Part shown: in pieces, positions 60,110-64,000 of the stretch | How positions within the stretch are numbered: position 1 is the stretch's first letter | Layout: every line of letters starts with the position of its first letter | DNA from: Archilochus colubris | Taxonomy: Eukaryota; Chordata; Aves; Apodiformes; Trochilidae | Length of the DNA: 64,000 nt | NCBI GenBank assembly: GCA_023079485.1 | Contig: CM041084.1 | Coordinates: forward strand, 103,210,467-103,274,466 | Direction of reading: 5' to 3' | Translations under genes and position numbers: made by a program | Notes under the pieces: generated by a model | Told to the model about the DNA's origin: nothing | Databases searched by the model: none | What the model saw: the letters and a program-made list of their open reading frames with translations, nothing else

Positions 60110-61015
60110 TGGACCTCTCTACCTTCTTTGGGCTTGCTTCAATAGCTTCATGTCCTTCTTGTGTTGGTGGCTCTAGAACTAGACACTGTACTCCAGGTGG
60201 AGTCCCCCAAGAGCAGAATTAGAGGGGCAGAATCACCTCCCTTGACCTGCTGGCCATGCTTTGTTTGATGCAGCCCAGGATACAGTTGTCCTTCTGGGCT
60301 GCAAGTGTTTATTGACAGCTCATGTTGAGCTTCTCATCAACCAACACTCTTGAGTCCTTTTCCTCAGGGACTTTTCAATCCATTCTCTGCCCAGCCTGTA
60401 ATTGTGCTTACGATTGCTCTGACCCAGCTGCAGAACCTTGCACTTGACCTTACTGAACTTCATGAGGTTGCCATGGGCCCACCTCTGAAGCCTGTCAGGG
60501 TCCCTCTGGATGGCCTCCCTTCCCTCCAGTGTCAACCTCACTGCACAGCTTGGTGTCACCAGCAGACTTGCTGAAGGTGCACTCATTTACACAATCCATG
60601 TCTACAACAAATATGTTAAACAGCATCAGTCCCAGTACCAACCATTGAGGAACACCACTTGTCACTGGTCTCCATCTGGACACTGAGCCATTGACCACTG
60701 CTCCTTGAGTGTGACCTTATCAACTCCTTATCCAACAACTGGTCCATCCATTGAATTCATATATTTCCACTTCAGAGATCAGGATGTCGTGCAGGATAGC
60801 CTCAAGCACTTTGCATGAGTCCAGGCACATTACATCAGTTGTGCTCCCCTTGTCCACCGACACGGTGGCCCCACTGTAAAAAGCCAGCAGATTTGTCAGG
60901 TACAATTCACCTTCGATGAAGCCATGCTGATTGCCACTGACCACCTCCACATTTTCCATGTGCCTTAGGAGACCTTCAGCAGGATCTGCTCCATGAGCTT
61001 GCTGGGGCTGGGGCA
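60110..61015 (-). mobile_element. CR1 ORF2 reverse-transcriptase fragment, antisense
   Basis: On the minus strand (61015 down to 60110) the CR1 reverse-transcriptase domain can be followed: 'NQHGFIEGELYLTNLLAFYS', 'VSVDKGSTTDVMCLDSCKV', '[15 protein letters not shown]', '[12 protein letters not shown]', then '[13 protein letters not shown]', '[20 protein letters not shown]' and, further on, the AQK-like and CIK-like region. The catalytic F/Y-A-D-D box reads S-A-G-D, so the active site is lost, and several frame changes occur (frames 60720-61016, 60495-60698, 60320-60586). Both the N-terminal part of RT and the 3' end of the element are missing. It meets the endonuclease fragment of 59500-60075 tail to tail. 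Confidence 0.92.
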
Positions 61016-61928
61016 CTGTGCAGCAGGTGGAGGGGAATTCCTGCTCAGAGAAAGCCCAGTAGGTGCTGTGCTTACTGTGGCAGCAGCATCATGCTAAATG
61101 CCAATGCAGTACCTTGGGGATGGCCATGGACCATTAGCAAGGAAAGATGTAGGGCATCAATTTACACCCAGCTCAAGTTACAGCCTTTATAGTGTAATAA
61201 CACACTCTAAATTGAAGGAAAGAGACTTACTTCAAAAACCAGTATTTTAAAAACCTTAAACCAATATCAGTTTTTGCAATTTATAATCACAATAAAGAAC
61301 GATTGGTTTCTGAGGTAGGTTAGACATGTGGAGTTCTCAAATCATCAGTTTTGCTGACTGCAACAAAACCACTCAGGATGACTCACAGGAATTGTTTTTG
61401 TGAAGGGGAGGTTAATAATCTGTAACACCACACAGAAGACAGAAATCTAACTTTGAATTTTGTGGTTGAATAGGTCCAGTAATCCCATAGCTATGTTTGG
61501 GTTTTTTTTGTTGGCAAAGATGTCTGCTTTCAGTTTGAACGTAATATGCTGGGTTTGTGTCAGTACAAAAGCTTCTCTGTAAAAAACATACACACCCATA
61601 TATTTTTTGGTATATTTGAACATATATGTGTGTGTGTATATATACACACCTACATGCCAGAATTTAAAATTCTCTCTGTCCTAAGAGACAATCTTATTTT
61701 CCTAGTGGCTAGTCATGCATATTAGTAAAAACCTACTGTTTTACACTTGGGTGCAGAATTTAGGCATCTACAGTCGGGTTTTTCAAGGCATTTTAGTTAT
61801 TTAAACCTTGAGATGCATTCCTCATGGGTTTGTCTACTTTTGTTAGTGAGACAGGCACCCACTGGGAGCTTGTTGCAACTCTGTATGATTAAATACCTCT
61901 AATAATTTGACTCCTACCTACATGTTGA
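61016..61928. other. Noncoding stretch, no gene recognised
   Basis: No gene or transposon is visible. It contains an alternating TG/TA stretch with the perfect palindrome GTGTGTATATATACACAC at 61632-61649. Confidence 0.5.
61632..61649 (+). repeat. Perfect 18-bp TG/TA palindrome
   Basis: GTGTGTATA is followed directly by TATACACAC. It is an alternating purine-pyrimidine sequence able to form a cruciform or Z-DNA. Confidence 0.88.
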
Positions 61929-62050
61929 ATCATGGGATCACAGAATGGTTCCGGTTACAAGGGACCAAAAAGATCATCTTGTTCAAACCCCTGTGCCATG
62001 GGAAGGGAGATTTTCCCATGTTAGGGGTGTTGGAACTAGATGTACAGAGT
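61929..62050 (-). mobile_element. CR1 LINE 3' end fragment, antisense
   Basis: The + strand begins with GGGATCACAGAATGGTTCCG and continues 'AGATCATCTTGTTCAAACCC' and 'CTGTGCCATGGGAAGGGAGA', the reverse complement of the CR1 3' UTR. It is diverged and short, and its inner edge is uncertain (the CR1 pattern fades between 62050 and 62085). Confidence 0.85.
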
Positions 62051-64000
62051 TTGCTCAGGCCCCTGTACATACAGCTATTTGATCTAGTGCTCATCAGGTT
62101 TGAAAACGTGAGCTTTGAGGAATTCATTATTGGAAGGCTGCAAACTAGGCTTGCAGTCTTCCTTCTGAAATTCAAGGGTCGTTATCTCTTTCTAATGAAT
62201 CACACTAAGGAAAACCCCTGCTAACTAATTTAGATATTTTCATTTCCTATACCACATTTCTTCAGTCATCTGTACATTTTTTGTCAAGAGTTACAAAGGG
62301 AACCTTGCATCTCTGTCAAAACTGAGCTGCTAGCAAAAATGCTATGAGGCTACCTCCAATTCTGCAGCAATAGCCAAGAAAAAGAAGCAGAGGCAAATAC
62401 TTCTAAAAGAATTCTTCAGGAAAAAAGCATGTGTGCAAATCATATTTGAGTGTTCAAAGATGTGCTTCTGCAGCCTAATAAAGTTGAAGAGTCAGACATT
62501 TTGTAAGGTGGTTACTTTATGTCAAACAGCAAAGTTATTAAAAAACACAGAACAACAACAACAAAAACTACTGAAAAATCCAGCTTCTCCCCCAGCAAAA
62601 TCTCTGCTTATCTGGAGCCCAAAAGGAATCTGCAGATGTATACCCCCTGCATGAGAACAAAGTCTTCAGTCACTGGAATGCAATGCTATAAAAACAAATA
62701 CTACAAAGCCTGGTAACAGGGGGATGTCTCACTTGCATATTTTTTTGTGACCATCTTAGTTTGCAGAGAAGGGGGTCCCCAAAGCATGTGAGCCAGCAGG
62801 ATCCCTTTGTACTAGGTCGCTGTCTGTTTGGCCAGATGTCTTCCCAACAGTGAGATAGAAAAACCAGAGCTCTTATTAAAATAAGTTGGGGAAAGGAATG
62901 GAAAAAACCATGTGTCCAGCAAAACGAGGCACATTGTGTCCCATCTGATATTTATTAAACGTTGATCAAATCAGCAGTGAGAAATGCACATCATGTGGAA
63001 GTGACCTTGGCTCCCTTGGTTTGGAAGTTAGTGACAAATGTCTGGGAGCAGACCAACATTGAAAACACATGGACAGGACACAGAGAGGAGTGTGCTGCAC
63101 TAGGAGCAACAATAACAGACAGAGAAGAGCTGATTTTGTCCAAGTACCCCCTTTTGCAGGTTTGACATCTCTTGTATCAGCAGAATGGGGGTGTAAAGTT
63201 TTTCCCCCTGTACTTACTCTACAGCTCTCTAGAGAGGTTACCTGGCTCCTGGAAGGACACTGCATTTTAGGTGAGCCATGAAAGCAAGAAGCTGAACAGA
63301 GAAAAGTGGAGAACTTTTATCAAATTAAAGCCTAAGCATGGACTCCTTTGAGTCTTGATTCAGCTTTTGTGATAGATGTATATAGTTTTGTATCAACCTG
63401 CTGAGGTTTGTGCAGTCACAATGAGCATTTGAAATATCTCCCACCTCTTGTTGCCCAAAGTCCTGGCTATTGCATCTTTTCAGAGCAACCCTTCAATAAC
63501 AATAACTATACTCACATCATGGAGTAAATACCTCTCTTGTATCATCAGAGCAGCTTATTTGGGCTTGGTCCTTAAACAGGGTAGTGAGGAAGAGCAACAG
63601 GCAAGCTGAAGCCAGGCTCTGCACATTGGGAGGTTGTGGAGCCCTGATCACACTGCTGTAACCATGCACAAAGTGTTGCATTCCTAGCTTTTTACCTTAC
63701 TCATAACCTGGTTTATTTAGCTTCACAGAAGGAGATCAGATTGAATCTTGCGAAGTTTTTCTTCAAGATACCTCTACCCTTAGTATTTTTTGTATGTTTA
63801 GTAAACTAGAAAGCCAGCTATTAACTAACAGCAGAGTTAAGAGCTATGTATGTGCACTAAAGAGTAAATTAAATAGCTCTAAAAGATGTTATGGTGTCCA
63901 TCTTTAGGCAAAGGAAAATAAAGGAGCCTGTTAAAGTTCCCTGGTTTTTCACTCCAGCCCTGGGCATGGGACATGTTAGATGGAAATATCAGGGGCCCGA
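62051..64000. other. Noncoding stretch, no gene recognised
   Basis: No repeat family, RNA gene or exon that I can support. All frames are below 106 codons. Confidence 0.5.

Noticed and set aside
1..64000. CRISPR arrays, operons, bacterial promoters, tRNA or rRNA genes
   Set aside because: No regularly spaced repeats, no cloverleaf-like segments and no prokaryotic gene packing were found. The CR1 elements and splice-site structure mark the sequence as vertebrate nuclear DNA.
1..64000. Endogenous retrovirus or LTR pairs
   Set aside because: I found no paired long direct repeats with TG...CA ends and no gag-, pol- or env-like frames. All reverse-transcriptase remnants are CR1 LINE type.

Overview
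This window looks like noncoding nuclear DNA from a vertebrate, most likely a bird. The main evidence is about ten pieces of CR1 LINE retrotransposon. Two of them end in the (ATTCTATG)n-type 8-mer typical of avian and crocodilian CR1, and older CR1/L3-like copies known from amniotes are also present. The low repeat density, AT-rich sequence with few CpGs, lack of long open reading frames and good splice sites around one short exon fit a bird better than a turtle or crocodile. No bacterial, organellar or viral gene set is visible. I could not identify the species, and I do not recognise the host gene.

Layout: one well-supported candidate exon lies at 112-162 on the + strand, with a strong polypyrimidine acceptor before it and a GTAAGT donor after it. 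If it is real, at least the start of the window is the inside of a + strand gene, and much of what follows may be a very large intron. Two weaker exon-like segments are reported as findings (34439-34503 and 40011-40070).

The rest is sparse noncoding DNA with these elements: CR1 3' ends at 4992-5119 (+), 9281-9633 (-), 23171-23368 (+), 36921-37030 (+) and 61929-62050 (-); longer CR1 copies at 44569-45369 (-) and 48311-49047 (-); old CR1-like copies at 16640-17175, 42190-42780 and 50240-50510 (all -); and a rearranged CR1 at 59500-61015, in which an endonuclease part (+) meets a reverse-transcriptase part (-) tail to tail. All are decayed and none could move by itself.

The most unusual object is a 540-nt stretch (9634-10173) that contains only G and T on the + strand. 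It begins exactly where the CR1 copy at 9281-9633 breaks off. Smaller A/C-only or G/T-rich tracts recur through the window. Other structures are three hairpins with 12- to 18-bp arms (28586-28632, 39611-39640, 49507-49535), an AT-only cruciform-like block, several microsatellites, and stretches whose composition suggests conserved regulatory DNA but which need an alignment to prove. I found no convincing new gene system.
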